Shown here: positions 6,927 to 15,217 of the stretch, piece after piece
How positions within the stretch are numbered: position 1 is the first letter of the stretch
Layout of the letters: every line of letters begins with the position of its first letter
IMG/VR virus record: IMGVR_UViG_3300045911_000567
Coordinates: 1-64,000 of that record
DNA from: a virus
Length of the DNA stretch: 64,000 nucleotides
Strand: one strand, 5' to 3'
Notes under the pieces: model-generated
Databases searched by the model: none
The model's input: the letters and a program-made list of their open reading frames with translations, nothing else
Told to the model about the DNA's origin: nothing
Program-made: the position numbers and the translations under genes

Positions 6927-8354
6927 TTACTTTATATTTTTATATTCTTCAACCGGATCTCTATGTTCTATATTACTAAAGAATGTATCTTTAATCAACT
7001 CTAAATTCATTTTATATGACGTGGGCTTAATTTCATGAGATACGCCGAGGACGAGATATTTTCCCTGAAAATATGCACTTAATTCTTCTGGATTTTCCTT
7101 ACTGGTTTTACCGAGCATTTCGGGCATCAGGAAATTTATCACATCTCCTGCCCTTATTCGCGGATCTCCAGACATTGTGACCTTGACTGAATTTTTTAAA
7201 ATTTGCGCTTTTTGCGAATCGCGAGCCAGTTTTACTTCTTCTAAAAAAGTGGGAAAAATTTCTTCATCTGCTGAGAAATTGGCATTGGTGTTTTGTTCGC
7301 TATTAGTTATAATAAGTTTTTGAATTGCCTGTTTAGCACCGGCATATCTACTATTTTCCGTGAATGGCTTTGACCGATCAATGTGAACTTGTTTATCGAA
7401 ATTATCCTTCAGGCTATATTCTGTCTTTTTATATTTTTTTCTCAGCGGATCTATAGTAATTAATGTTCCTCCTCCTTCGCCACTCTGAATCGAGGCAAGA
7501 ACATCAAAAGGCGACTCATTATGAAAATAATCTATATTATAGATATCTTTTTCTATTTGCTTGTCGCGAGGTCCTTGACCAGACCCATCATCAAAAGAAT
7601 TTTTTACATCAAAACGTATATCAATTTTCGGAGATCTTTGAAATAATTTACTGACGGTGGTGAAGTAATATCTGTCGGTATCTTCATAATAACAGAAAAA
7701 CGAACCATTAGGAATTCCATTGGTGCTCTCTGCACTCAGTGCTCGATGTGCAATTTTCTTGATTGCCGTTATTGGCCTTTCGTTCTGAATCAGATAATTC
7801 ATCTGATGCATTGTTTTTTCAACTTCAATCGGCTTATGTGTAATATATTGATTGTGAATTTCTTCAACAATGTCAGAGTATAGTTTTCCTTTGTATGCCG
7901 AAAATACTCTCTGTGTCGTGTTTTTGAACGCACCTTCCGAGATGTAGTTGAGAGTGTAAATTTGACGTTTTCTTGATCCCTGATCTTGATTTCTTCCGGT
8001 CATTGCATAGATCCACATCTCAAAATCTAATGAGGGCAATAACCGTCCTGCTTCGCCGGCTCGTGCGGTTTCGTCTTGTCTCGTAAACGATGCTCTTATC
8101 TTTTCTTCGCCTATGAGCGGCAGCAATGAATAATAATCTACCGCATCAACAACGGTGATCGATCCGTGAGGAAGGGTGAAAATCGACTCTTCGTATGTGA
8201 CCTTAGCAAAATGACCCAAGAAACTATATGTTTGTCCATTATATGCAATTATGTCGAGATAATTCAAGACATAATCATATTCTCCGCGAATTTCTTCTCC
8301 AGGAGTACCACGAGTGCTTCCAGTAAAAGATTGCTTTGAGTCAAATGCTACCAT
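6927..8354 (-). CDS. baseplate hub protein, T4 gp27-like by position
   Basis: 475 aa. The opening region (SFLGHFAKVTYEESIFTLP, then ITVVDAVDYYSLLPLIGEE) is typical of hub proteins of contractile tails, where a beta-barrel tube-like domain contacts the spike. It lies directly after gp53 and gp48-type genes, in the order expected for a hub subunit. I do not see a lysozyme domain; that activity is in the GH19 domain at 12719. The gp27 equivalence is inferred from size and neighbours, not from a clear sequence match. Confidence 0.5.
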   Translation of the reverse strand: MVAFDSKQSFTGSTRGTPGEEIRGEYDYVLNYLDIIAYNGQTYSFLGHFAKVTYEESIFTLPHGSITVVDAVDYYSLLPLIGEEKIRASFTRQDETARAGEAGRLLPSLDFEMWIYAMTGRNQDQGSRKRQIYTLNYISEGAFKNTTQRVFSAYKGKLYSDIVEEIHNQYITHKPIEVEKTMHQMNYLIQNERPITAIKKIAHRALSAESTNGIPNGSFFCYYEDTDRYYFTTVSKLFQRSPKIDIRFDVKNSFDDGSGQGPRDKQIEKDIYNIDYFHNESPFDVLASIQSGEGGGTLITIDPLRKKYKKTEYSLKDNFDKQVHIDRSKPFTENSRYAGAKQAIQKLIITNSEQNTNANFSADEEIFPTFLEEVKLARDSQKAQILKNSVKVTMSGDPRIRAGDVINFLMPEMLGKTSKENPEELSAYFQGKYLVLGVSHEIKPTSYKMNLELIKDTFFSNIEHRDPVEEYKNIK

Positions 8355-8356
8355 GA

Positions 8357-8872
8357 TTAGCGAAAGAGGTTTTTAAATTCGTTTGAAATTTGTCTTAGGT
8401 AAAAAGCATCAACAATAACGATATTTCTTTTGGCCTCATTTAAATTAAATTCGTGCTCATATACACTAACAGCTCTTTTTCTGGATGCGGGAATACTATT
8501 GTCCAAAAATGTAGTTTCATCTATTACATATGTATCATCTAAAAGGTAATGATGCGGTTTCTCGCTCAGGCTTTTAGTTTTACTAACACTGCCGTACTTA
8601 CTCATCAGATAAAAATAAAACTCGTCTGTTTTTTTAGGCCAGTCATGTACTGGATGAAAAATATTATTTGCGTAATATATTATCCATGTGTAGTCTGGAT
8701 TTCCATAATATTTGGTGGCTATTACGTCGGCTCGATCTCCATCTGCTATAGTGTATTGATAATAGAGAGCATTTTGACTCTTGACATAATCTCTTACCTT
8801 TCCTCTGACGAGAAGATTAACTGCATGATTATCAGAATATTCTATTCTAGGAAAATATTTGAAGTGTATCAT
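8357..8872 (-). CDS. 53: baseplate wedge subunit gp53
   Basis: 171 aa. The region YYQYTIADGDRADVIATKYYG followed by WIIYYANNI is the signature of T4 gp53, a LysM-like wedge protein that joins wedges in the baseplate. The length is close to T4 gp53 (196 aa). It starts on the stop of the gp48-type gene, and the hub gene follows after 2 bp. Expected to act in late baseplate assembly in the cytoplasm. Confidence 0.85.
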   Translation of the reverse strand: MIHFKYFPRIEYSDNHAVNLLVRGKVRDYVKSQNALYYQYTIADGDRADVIATKYYGNPDYTWIIYYANNIFHPVHDWPKKTDEFYFYLMSKYGSVSKTKSLSEKPHHYLLDDTYVIDETTFLDNSIPASRKRAVSVYEHEFNLNEAKRNIVIVDAFYLRQISNEFKNLFR

Positions 8873-9660
8873 TAGTAACCCTGTTCTACTCTTTCTCTTG
8901 TAAGAACTTCCATTTCTTTGAATTGTAGGTTCATATTAATTTGAACGGGCGCTCCGGTTTCATCGAAAAATACAGGTATTCCCGATCCTCCATATTCTAC
9001 TGTCATATCTGTTAATACTGATGTTGATATATTAAACATAGTATCAGCAGGCGTTCGTAGAACTATATCAAAGTTATCGGGATAATTCCACCATCTAGTT
9101 GGCTCTTGTTTGGGAACACTTGGATGCATAGCTTTTTTAAATTCATTTATAATTTTTTGAATTGTCACGCTCTCCTCTCGACTTCTGGCCATCATCTGAA
9201 AGTCAAATGAAAAGGTTCTAAACTGAACTCCCTTGAACATTAGTGCCATGTGCGGATTGACCGTGCGACCTTCTATTACTTGAAATTCTTGTCCGAAATT
9301 TGATCCGGCAACGTAATCAAGCGCGTCAAGAAGGTATTGCGGAGCTGACGTTTTCATTAGTGCACCAATATTCCTCTCGGCCATAGCAGAAAGAGCGTTG
9401 GATACATCATATCCGAAAGATTTATACTGTGCCAAAGTCATTTGAATGTCTTCCCACTGCGATCCATAATTAACTTTGATTGAGGGGGGCATGTATAAAG
9501 CAATCTTCGCTTTAGGCTCTTTGGCTCTAGCAACACCATCTTTGATAAAAAAAAGTATGTATGCTTCCGTACCAGGACTAAATAAGTCCTCTGGATATAT
9601 CAAATTGTTGTTTTTGGTTGGTTGTGCGACCAAATTTTTGAAAAATGTAAAGTAGCTCAT
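8872..9660 (-). CDS. 48: baseplate tail-tube cap protein, gp48-like
   Basis: 262 aa. The segment NPHMALMFKGVQFRTFSFDFQMMARSREE, then IINEFKKAMHP, is characteristic of the gp48/gp54 tube-cap family of T4-like phages, which caps the hub and starts tube growth. It is shorter than T4 gp48 (364 aa). Its ATG overlaps the ATG of the divergent gp4 gene as CATG, so its leader lies inside gp4, where a late-promoter-like TCTAAATA occurs at 9755. Confidence 0.75.
   Translation of the reverse strand: MSYFTFFKNLVAQPTKNNNLIYPEDLFSPGTEAYILFFIKDGVARAKEPKAKIALYMPPSIKVNYGSQWEDIQMTLAQYKSFGYDVSNALSAMAERNIGALMKTSAPQYLLDALDYVAGSNFGQEFQVIEGRTVNPHMALMFKGVQFRTFSFDFQMMARSREESVTIQKIINEFKKAMHPSVPKQEPTRWWNYPDNFDIVLRTPADTMFNISTSVLTDMTVEYGGSGIPVFFDETGAPVQINMNLQFKEMEVLTRERVEQGY
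9577..9584 (+). promoter_or_regulatory. candidate late promoter ACTAAATA for the gp4 operon
   Basis: Plus-strand octamer inside the gp48-type coding region, 74 bp upstream of the gp4 start. It sits in a small palindrome (GGACTAAATAAGTCC). No room for a promoter exists outside coding sequence here. Confidence 0.5.
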
Positions 9661-10102
9661 GAAAAGTAGATATAAGCCGTTAAACTACAAAAAATACATA
9701 GGCAATCCAGCTAACATATACTATAGATCAAGCTGGGAGTTTGCCGTCATGAGATATTTAGATACATCCTCGACGGTTGAACTCTGGTCCTCTGAAGAAT
9801 TTACAGTAAAATACCTATGTCCTACCGATAACCGCCTACATACATATTATATTGATTTTTTCGTAAAATTTTCTAATGGCACATCATGGCTCATTGAGCT
9901 AAAACCTAAAAATCAGGTAGAAAAACCCAAAAAAACCAAACGGAAAAGAGAGAAAACATATTTGACTGAAGTAAAAACATATCTCAAAAATCAGGCTAAA
10001 TGGTCAGCGGCACATCACTATGCAGAAAAGCAGGGTTGGAAATTTGTCATTTGGACCGAAGATACTCTAAAAAAGTTAGGTATATTGGTGATAAATAGCT
10101 AA
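9659..10102 (+). CDS. 4: head completion protein gp4 (gp50), TnsA-like nuclease fold
   Basis: 147 aa, like T4 gp4 (150 aa). KYIGNPANIYYRSSWEFAVM at the N-terminus, then YYIDFFVKF and WLIELKPKNQ match T4 gp4. The D and ExK residues fit a TnsA/PD-(D/E)XK-type active site. In T4 it completes DNA-filled heads before tail joining. Start fixed by similarity up to residue 3. The ATG overlaps the divergent gp48-type ATG; TAATG couples it to the next gene. Confidence 0.85.
   Translation: MKSRYKPLNYKKYIGNPANIYYRSSWEFAVMRYLDTSSTVELWSSEEFTVKYLCPTDNRLHTYYIDFFVKFSNGTSWLIELKPKNQVEKPKKTKRKREKTYLTEVKTYLKNQAKWSAAHHYAEKQGWKFVIWTEDTLKKLGILVINS
9755..9762 (-). promoter_or_regulatory. candidate late promoter TCTAAATA for the gp48-gp53-hub operon
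   Basis: Minus-strand octamer inside gp4, 94 bp upstream of the gp48-type ATG at 9660, mirroring the plus-strand octamer at 9577. Confidence 0.5.
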
Positions 10103-10704
10103 TGAAAAATCTTCAACTATTTCATAGACTGGTAGAAAAATCTATCAAGGAAAAAACCATCGATAAGCGAACAGAAGACAGCTTAAATTGGTATCGCAAG
10201 AAAGTTAGTGCTTTCTGGGGCGATAAGAATTATGTCAATCCGGCTTCGGTTTTTGGAAGAAAAGCAAAAGATAAATTTTCTGGAATTATGCCCGGAATGT
10301 TTTATGCGTTCAAATATGATCCTGTTGGTAAAACAACATTACCATATTATGATAAGTTTCCTCTAATTTTATGTTTAAAAAAAGTTGAGAGAGGTTTTTT
10401 AGGATTAAATTTTCATTATTTGAGTCCGAAGGATCGAGCATATTTTATGGATAAGTTATATAGATATCGACATTTTGACGAAGATCTCGGAGAGGTAATA
10501 AATATATCATATGAAGAACTCAAAAAAAAATTTTCTCTTCGGCACTACAAAGCGTGTATTAAACGATATAGATTCGGTCACATAAAAAATATGTTTATGC
10601 AAATTCATGGATATGAGTGGAAAGTCGCTCTATTTTTGCCTAGTGATGTTTTTAATGCTCCCAGATCTGTTGTCTGGAAAGATTCTAAAGAAATAAGTAA
10701 ATGA
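10102..10704 (+). CDS. conserved T4-type phage protein downstream of gp4
   Basis: 200 aa. The pattern MPGMFYAFKYDP, LPYYDKFPLILCL, GFLGLNFHYL (residues about 65-115) is one I recognise from marine T4-like phages, where the gene also neighbours head-completion and tail genes. The annotation DNA end protector (gp2) is sometimes attached to such proteins, but I see no clear match to T4 gp2 and leave the function open. TAATG overlap with gp4 and ATGA overlap with the next gene place it firmly in the late tail/head-completion operon. Confidence 0.6.
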   Translation: MKNLQLFHRLVEKSIKEKTIDKRTEDSLNWYRKKVSAFWGDKNYVNPASVFGRKAKDKFSGIMPGMFYAFKYDPVGKTTLPYYDKFPLILCLKKVERGFLGLNFHYLSPKDRAYFMDKLYRYRHFDEDLGEVINISYEELKKKFSLRHYKACIKRYRFGHIKNMFMQIHGYEWKVALFLPSDVFNAPRSVVWKDSKEISK

Positions 10705-11504
10705 CACTACCAATAAGCGTATTAAAAACCACTCTAAATGCTCTTGGCGGTCCGGCCCAGCCCTGTCATTATCAGGTTATAATTACTCCTCCATTGGGAA
10801 TGTTAGCGGGACTTTCTGGCATTTCTAGTTCTGGAGGTTTTCTCGGTTCTGTTGCTGGCGGTATTCTAGGTCTTGCTGGTGCTGCAAATGTTAGCATCAT
10901 GGCAACAGAAGTATCTTTGCCTGGCAGATCTCTAGCAACTCAGCCGTTTAGTATGTATGGAACAACTCGAAAAATGCCTTATGCTGCTATATATGATGAT
11001 TTAATGATCACCTTTTTATGTTCTAATAGTATGGTGGAGCGAGCGTTTTTTGATGTTTGGTTTTCGTATATTATGAACCCCAGACGACAATATATGCACT
11101 ACTACAAGGATTATGTTTCCACGATTGCAGTAATAAAATTGGCACCAGATCCGATATATTCTGGGGTATCGGCATCCTTGGCTAACTACGCATTTCTCGA
11201 AGCATATCCACTCAGCATCGAAACTCAAAATTTAAGTTATGATTCCGACGGATTGTTGACTGTTACTGTTAATTTCGCGTATCGTAGATGGACTACCGCA
11301 ATCGAAACGGCAGTGGGATTTTTTTCTGCTTCTCCTGCTGCCACTGATGCAACTCAAGCCTTTGAACAAGGATTCAAAGATACAGTTAATAACGATAAGA
11401 GTGTTGTGACTGATCTAAGAAAGAGTTATGATCAAATAAAATCATCACTGGGAAATTCTATTGGACAATTGGGAGATTTGATCACAAAATTCAATCCGTT
11501 TTAG
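10701..11504 (+). CDS. 54: tail-tube-fold baseplate protein, gp54-like initiator
   Basis: 267 aa. ATEVSLPGRSLATQPFSMYG, MPYAAIYDDLMITFL and FFDVWFSYIMNPRRQYMHYYKDY (residues about 73-140) are typical of T4 gp54 and tail-tube gp19 relatives. A Gly/Ser-rich hydrophobic stretch occupies residues 38-65. In T4 gp54 caps the baseplate and starts tube polymerisation. The position next to the gp48-type gene supports gp54 over gp19. The start overlaps the upstream stop as ATGA. Confidence 0.7.
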   Translation: MTLPISVLKTTLNALGGPAQPCHYQVIITPPLGMLAGLSGISSSGGFLGSVAGGILGLAGAANVSIMATEVSLPGRSLATQPFSMYGTTRKMPYAAIYDDLMITFLCSNSMVERAFFDVWFSYIMNPRRQYMHYYKDYVSTIAVIKLAPDPIYSGVSASLANYAFLEAYPLSIETQNLSYDSDGLLTVTVNFAYRRWTTAIETAVGFFSASPAATDATQAFEQGFKDTVNNDKSVVTDLRKSYDQIKSSLGNSIGQLGDLITKFNPF

Positions 11505-11531
11505 CACTATATATTGATGAGGTTATAGATT

Positions 11532-12263
11532 ATGGCATTACCGAAAATATCCACACCAACATTTGAGGCTGAGATTCCCTCTCTAAAAAGAAGGATAACC
11601 ATGCGTCCGTTTTTAGTTAAAGAGGAAAAAATACTATTATTAGCTGTAAAGTCTGATGATGTCGAAGAATACGTAAGGGCAACGAAACAAATTATCAGAA
11701 ATTGTATAATAGATGAAGATGTTGATGTTGAGAAATTTCAAATCTATGACATAGAATATCTTCTTCTTCAGCTTAGAATAAACTCTGTCGGAGAATTTCT
11801 CACATTAAAATTTCATCCACGAAAAAATACAGATTGTGTAGAGTGCTCCAAAGAAAGAGAGGTTAAGATCTCTCTAAAAGATGCCAAGGTCGAAGCGGAA
11901 GAAAATCACAGCAATAAAATTCAATTATCCGATAACCTCGGCATTATAATGAGGGCGCCAAGCATAAAGATATTAACTCAGATTGAAAAAGCAAGAATAG
12001 AAAATAATATAGATATACTATTTTCAGTTATCTGGAGTTGCATAGAGTCTTTTTATACATCCGATGAATTATATTCGACTGCGGACGAAAATGTAGAAAA
12101 AGGAATTGAATTTCTCGAAAGTCTATTGCCAGATCAGTTTGCAAAGATCGAAAATTTCTTCAAGACCATGCCTACTGTTAGGCAACATGTTTTGGTGAAG
12201 TGTTCGACATGTGATTTTCAGTTTACACATACACTATCAGGAATATCCGATTTTTTCGACTAG
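11532..12263 (+). CDS. 26: baseplate hub subunit gp26-like
   Basis: 243 aa. IPSLKRRITMRPFLVKEEKILL at the N-terminus, IYDIEYLLLQLRINSVGEFL in the middle, and FLESLLPDQFAKIENFF near the end are hallmarks of the T4 gp26/gp51 hub family. Two CxxC pairs (CVEC about residue 104, CSTC about 230) could bind one metal ion. It works in hub assembly before tube growth. A GAGG-type ribosome site lies 9 bp upstream. Confidence 0.75.
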   Translation: MALPKISTPTFEAEIPSLKRRITMRPFLVKEEKILLLAVKSDDVEEYVRATKQIIRNCIIDEDVDVEKFQIYDIEYLLLQLRINSVGEFLTLKFHPRKNTDCVECSKEREVKISLKDAKVEAEENHSNKIQLSDNLGIIMRAPSIKILTQIEKARIENNIDILFSVIWSCIESFYTSDELYSTADENVEKGIEFLESLLPDQFAKIENFFKTMPTVRQHVLVKCSTCDFQFTHTLSGISDFFD

Positions 12264-12439
12264 TGCTGAGTCACAACACGATTGAAAGTTATTACATAAA
12301 TCAATTCGTACTGGCTCAGCACCACAAATATAGCATAGCAGATATAGAAAATTTGATTCCATTTGAATTGGATTACTACATAACAATGCTACAGAATTAC
12401 CTAAAAGAACTCGAAGAACAATCCAAACAAAAGAGATAA
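12263..12439 (+). CDS. small protein, possible hub or tail assembly chaperone, GTG start
   Basis: 58 aa, starting at a GTG that shares one base with the TAG of the gp26-type gene. The part YSIADIENLIPFELDYYITMLQNYLKEL resembles short chaperones encoded between hub and tape-measure genes in contractile-tail phages. The assignment rests mainly on position: gp26-like gene upstream, tape-measure-like gene downstream. Too short for standard detection. Confidence 0.5.
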   Translation: MLSHNTIESYYINQFVLAQHHKYSIADIENLIPFELDYYITMLQNYLKELEEQSKQKR

Positions 12440-12447
12440 ATAAGCGG

Positions 12448-12735
12448 ATGACTTCGAAAAATTTAGAAAAAGCAAAAGAGCAATCAAAAATAGAAGCTAT
12501 TCTTGGCTCCAATCGCTGGCGGCATCGCAGACGCATGGCATACACATCACTGATTGCTATGTTGGTTGTAACATATTGGTGCATGTTTGAAGTATCAGAA
12601 GAGAGACTGAAATTACTCGATCAAATTATAACTTGGTTCTATACTATCATGGGAGCCATAGTCACCGGATATCTCGGTTTCGCAACTATTGACGATAAAT
12701 GGAAAGAATCTAAAAAAGATGGCCCGAGACAGTAA
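12448..12735 (+). CDS. two-helix membrane protein, holin-like
   Basis: 95 aa. A basic N-terminus with RWRHRRRMA, then two hydrophobic helices (residues about 31-47 and 57-78) and a charged tail. Proteins with a WRHRRR-type motif before a first membrane helix occur in marine phages and are often guessed to be holins. It overlaps the tape-measure/lysin gene by 17 bp, and the spanin genes are far away at 35 kb. Holin function is inference from topology only. Confidence 0.5.
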   Translation: MTSKNLEKAKEQSKIEAILGSNRWRHRRRMAYTSLIAMLVVTYWCMFEVSEERLKLLDQIITWFYTIMGAIVTGYLGFATIDDKWKESKKDGPRQ

Positions 12736-15217
12736 TTTAGAAAAAATTCTAGCTCAAGAAATGAGAAAAAATCTCGATGAACGAGAGGCTATCTATTATG
12801 GACTTGACAGTGAACTTAACCAAGGAAGCTCGGAAATAGGCAACCAGATAAATTCTATTCTAAAAGATGTGGTAAGGGGTGCCGATAAAACCACTCTTGA
12901 AGCTCTCAGGCTCAGAAAACAACGATTAGAGCAAGCAAGAAAAGTTTTAGATTCCGCAAATCTTCAAGAAGAAGAAATGCTAAAATTAAATGAGAATATT
13001 GCTAGGGTACAAGAAGCAATCACCCGAGACATACAACAACGAACCTCAATTTTCACAAAAGCTCGCGCTGCAATAACAAAATCTGCGTTTGGTTTCGGTG
13101 CATTACTGGTCGCAGTCAGCAAAGGAGATCCATTGGTAGCGTTCGGAGCTAGTCTTTTGGGAAATTATGTTAAATCCAGAAAAGAAAAAAAACTACAACA
13201 AGAATCGGAGAGAAGAGAAACACTAAGATCTGATTTAGAGGGATTTTCTGGAGCTGCCGCCAAAGATTTAATGTCAGAGTCAAAGCCATTATTAATTGAA
13301 CCATCTTCATACGGAGAAGATTTATTTGAACGGCCCCTAAGAAACAGATCAGAAGAAAGCGATAATAGCATTATTGAAATATTGGCTTTGCTGCTAACAA
13401 CAAATCAAAAAATGCTTACAGTGCAAGAAGATATTCTTGCGGCAAATGAATTGATGTTAGAAATGCAAAACCTCGATATTCAAAGAAAGCGACGAGGAGA
13501 TATAGAATCGGAACTAGAATCTAGGTATAGTAGCAGCGGCAAAATATTTGCGTTACCTACAGCAGAGACATCAAAAAAGGGCGGAATCCTAAAAAACATT
13601 GGCGGAGTAGTCCAAGCGATTGGGGGGGCGGTGGGAGGTATTGGTACCGGAATATTAGGCGGTCTTTTAGGAGTGCTCGGTTTAAAGGGTTTGGTATCTG
13701 GTGGTGCGGGATTAGCAAAAGTGCTGAAACTAAGCAATTTAGGAAAATTCGGAGGATTAGTTGCAAGAGGAGCAAGTGCCCCTGTTGCTCTTGCGACGCT
13801 CATATTGGGTGCTAGTTATGATATTTTTTCTTCTTTATTTTCAAAAGGAGATCTGAGCAAAAGCAAAATTTTTCAATTTATCAACGGAGCCGAAGATTTT
13901 CTCATAGGAAAGATGGGCGGCATATCTGAATCTGCCAAAGAAGAGGCTCAGAGAGCAAGAGGATTGTTGGGTTTTCCGTTTGTTGGTGTTTTGGTGGGCG
14001 GAGTAATCGGCGGCATCAAGGACATGTTAGTACACCTATGGACTGGCACCCAAGAAAAACTTAGCAACAGTCAATATGTACAGGATAGCGTTGGATTTAT
14101 ATTCGAAGATGTGGCGGGATTTTTTAAAGGTCTAATTGAAGGATTTTTTAATGGGGTAAAATCTCTCGCAGAGGGAGTTTTCGGATACATTCCCGGATTC
14201 AAAGAAAAAGTAGATTCTATAACTGTCCGACTAAAGGATGCCATTCTTCCCGATGCACTAAAGCCGTCAGATACTTTAACTGCGGATGAAATATATCGAG
14301 ATAGATTAATAAAAGAGATGGATAAAGCCGATAGTAATAAAGGAGAATATGCATCACTGAGTCAAGATGAAAAAGATGCATTGTTGCGACAAAAAAATCA
14401 AGAATTTCTTGCTCAAAAAGAAAAGATAAAAAATCGAATTAAGAAACTCAATTATAATACGAAAGAAAATCGTTCACAGCCGAGTTTAAGCAAACAAGAC
14501 AACGAAACTATATTGTTGAATGAGATTGCTGCCGCAGGAATTACAGATCCAGTAGAAATAGCAGCGCTTATGGCACAAGCAGCACACGAATCTGGTAACT
14601 TTAAGTACATGAAGGAAATTCCATCGGCAAAAAGCGGTCTTAATTTTGAAAATTATGATTTTAAAGGCAAGGGAAGTTTGGGTAATATGGGAGCGGGCGA
14701 TGGAGCAAAGTATCGCGGCAGAGGACATTTACAAATAACCGGCAGAGACAACTACACACGAATTGGAAAAATGATTGGCATTGATTTAGAAAACCACCCT
14801 GAACTATTAGAAGACCCCGTAATAGCAGCGAAAGCGTCTGTCGCATACTGGAAAATGCGAGTATCGCCTAATGTTAGCGATTTTTCCGATGTTGGTAGAG
14901 TCACTAAATTAATTCAAGGAACGAGCACCGATGCAATAGAGCGAAGAACTCGCAAATTTCGTGAATATTCAGCTAAACTAGGAGCCGATTCGCCTCTACA
15001 ACTCGCTGCAAATTATATGCCGGCGCTCAAAAGAAGTATTGATTTGAAAAATATGAGTTCCGGAAATAAATCATCGAATCAATCCGGACCAGTTACGGTG
15101 ATAGATAACAAAAAAATTGTTAATCAAAACATAAATCAAGCATCCGGCGGAGTTAATGCTCAAACTCCGCCGGTTGTCAGTTCTTTGTCGCCATCTGCTA
15201 TCGGTGCGATAAGCTAG
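12719..15217 (+). CDS. tape-measure-like tail protein with C-terminal GH19 (chitinase-type) lysozyme domain
   Basis: 832 aa from ATG 12719; an in-frame TTG 30 bp upstream is less likely. Residues 1-160 are charged helix, 285-365 a Gly/Ala-rich hydrophobic region, and 370-530 alternate hydrophobic and helical parts, as in tape measures. From about 600 to 800 the pattern AALMAQAAHESGNF, KYRGRGHLQITGRDNY and DPVIAAKASVAYW is the GH19 fold, with E of AHESG and RGRG..QxTG near the catalytic site. Probably sets tail length and degrades peptidoglycan at infection, combining T4 gp29-like and gp5-lysozyme-like roles. Confidence 0.7.
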   Translation: MARDSNLEKILAQEMRKNLDEREAIYYGLDSELNQGSSEIGNQINSILKDVVRGADKTTLEALRLRKQRLEQARKVLDSANLQEEEMLKLNENIARVQEAITRDIQQRTSIFTKARAAITKSAFGFGALLVAVSKGDPLVAFGASLLGNYVKSRKEKKLQQESERRETLRSDLEGFSGAAAKDLMSESKPLLIEPSSYGEDLFERPLRNRSEESDNSIIEILALLLTTNQKMLTVQEDILAANELMLEMQNLDIQRKRRGDIESELESRYSSSGKIFALPTAETSKKGGILKNIGGVVQAIGGAVGGIGTGILGGLLGVLGLKGLVSGGAGLAKVLKLSNLGKFGGLVARGASAPVALATLILGASYDIFSSLFSKGDLSKSKIFQFINGAEDFLIGKMGGISESAKEEAQRARGLLGFPFVGVLVGGVIGGIKDMLVHLWTGTQEKLSNSQYVQDSVGFIFEDVAGFFKGLIEGFFNGVKSLAEGVFGYIPGFKEKVDSITVRLKDAILPDALKPSDTLTADEIYRDRLIKEMDKADSNKGEYASLSQDEKDALLRQKNQEFLAQKEKIKNRIKKLNYNTKENRSQPSLSKQDNETILLNEIAAAGITDPVEIAALMAQAAHESGNFKYMKEIPSAKSGLNFENYDFKGKGSLGNMGAGDGAKYRGRGHLQITGRDNYTRIGKMIGIDLENHPELLEDPVIAAKASVAYWKMRVSPNVSDFSDVGRVTKLIQGTSTDAIERRTRKFREYSAKLGADSPLQLAANYMPALKRSIDLKNMSSGNKSSNQSGPVTVIDNKKIVNQNINQASGGVNAQTPPVVSSLSPSAIGAIS

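Noticed and set aside
10089-10096. GATAAATA as a late promoter for the 10102 gene
   Set aside because: It lies within the last codons of gp4 only 5 bp before the ATG in a tightly coupled operon, and nothing suggests an extra start there; left as coincidence.
12434-12441. GATAAATA before the holin-like gene
   Set aside because: It overlaps the stop codon of the previous gene and would start transcription at the ATG; possible but unsupported, since the operon already has an upstream octamer.
13480-13803. 107-aa Pro-rich minus-strand frame inside the tape-measure gene
   Set aside because: It mirrors the Gly-rich codons of the real plus-strand gene; Gly codons read in reverse give Pro.
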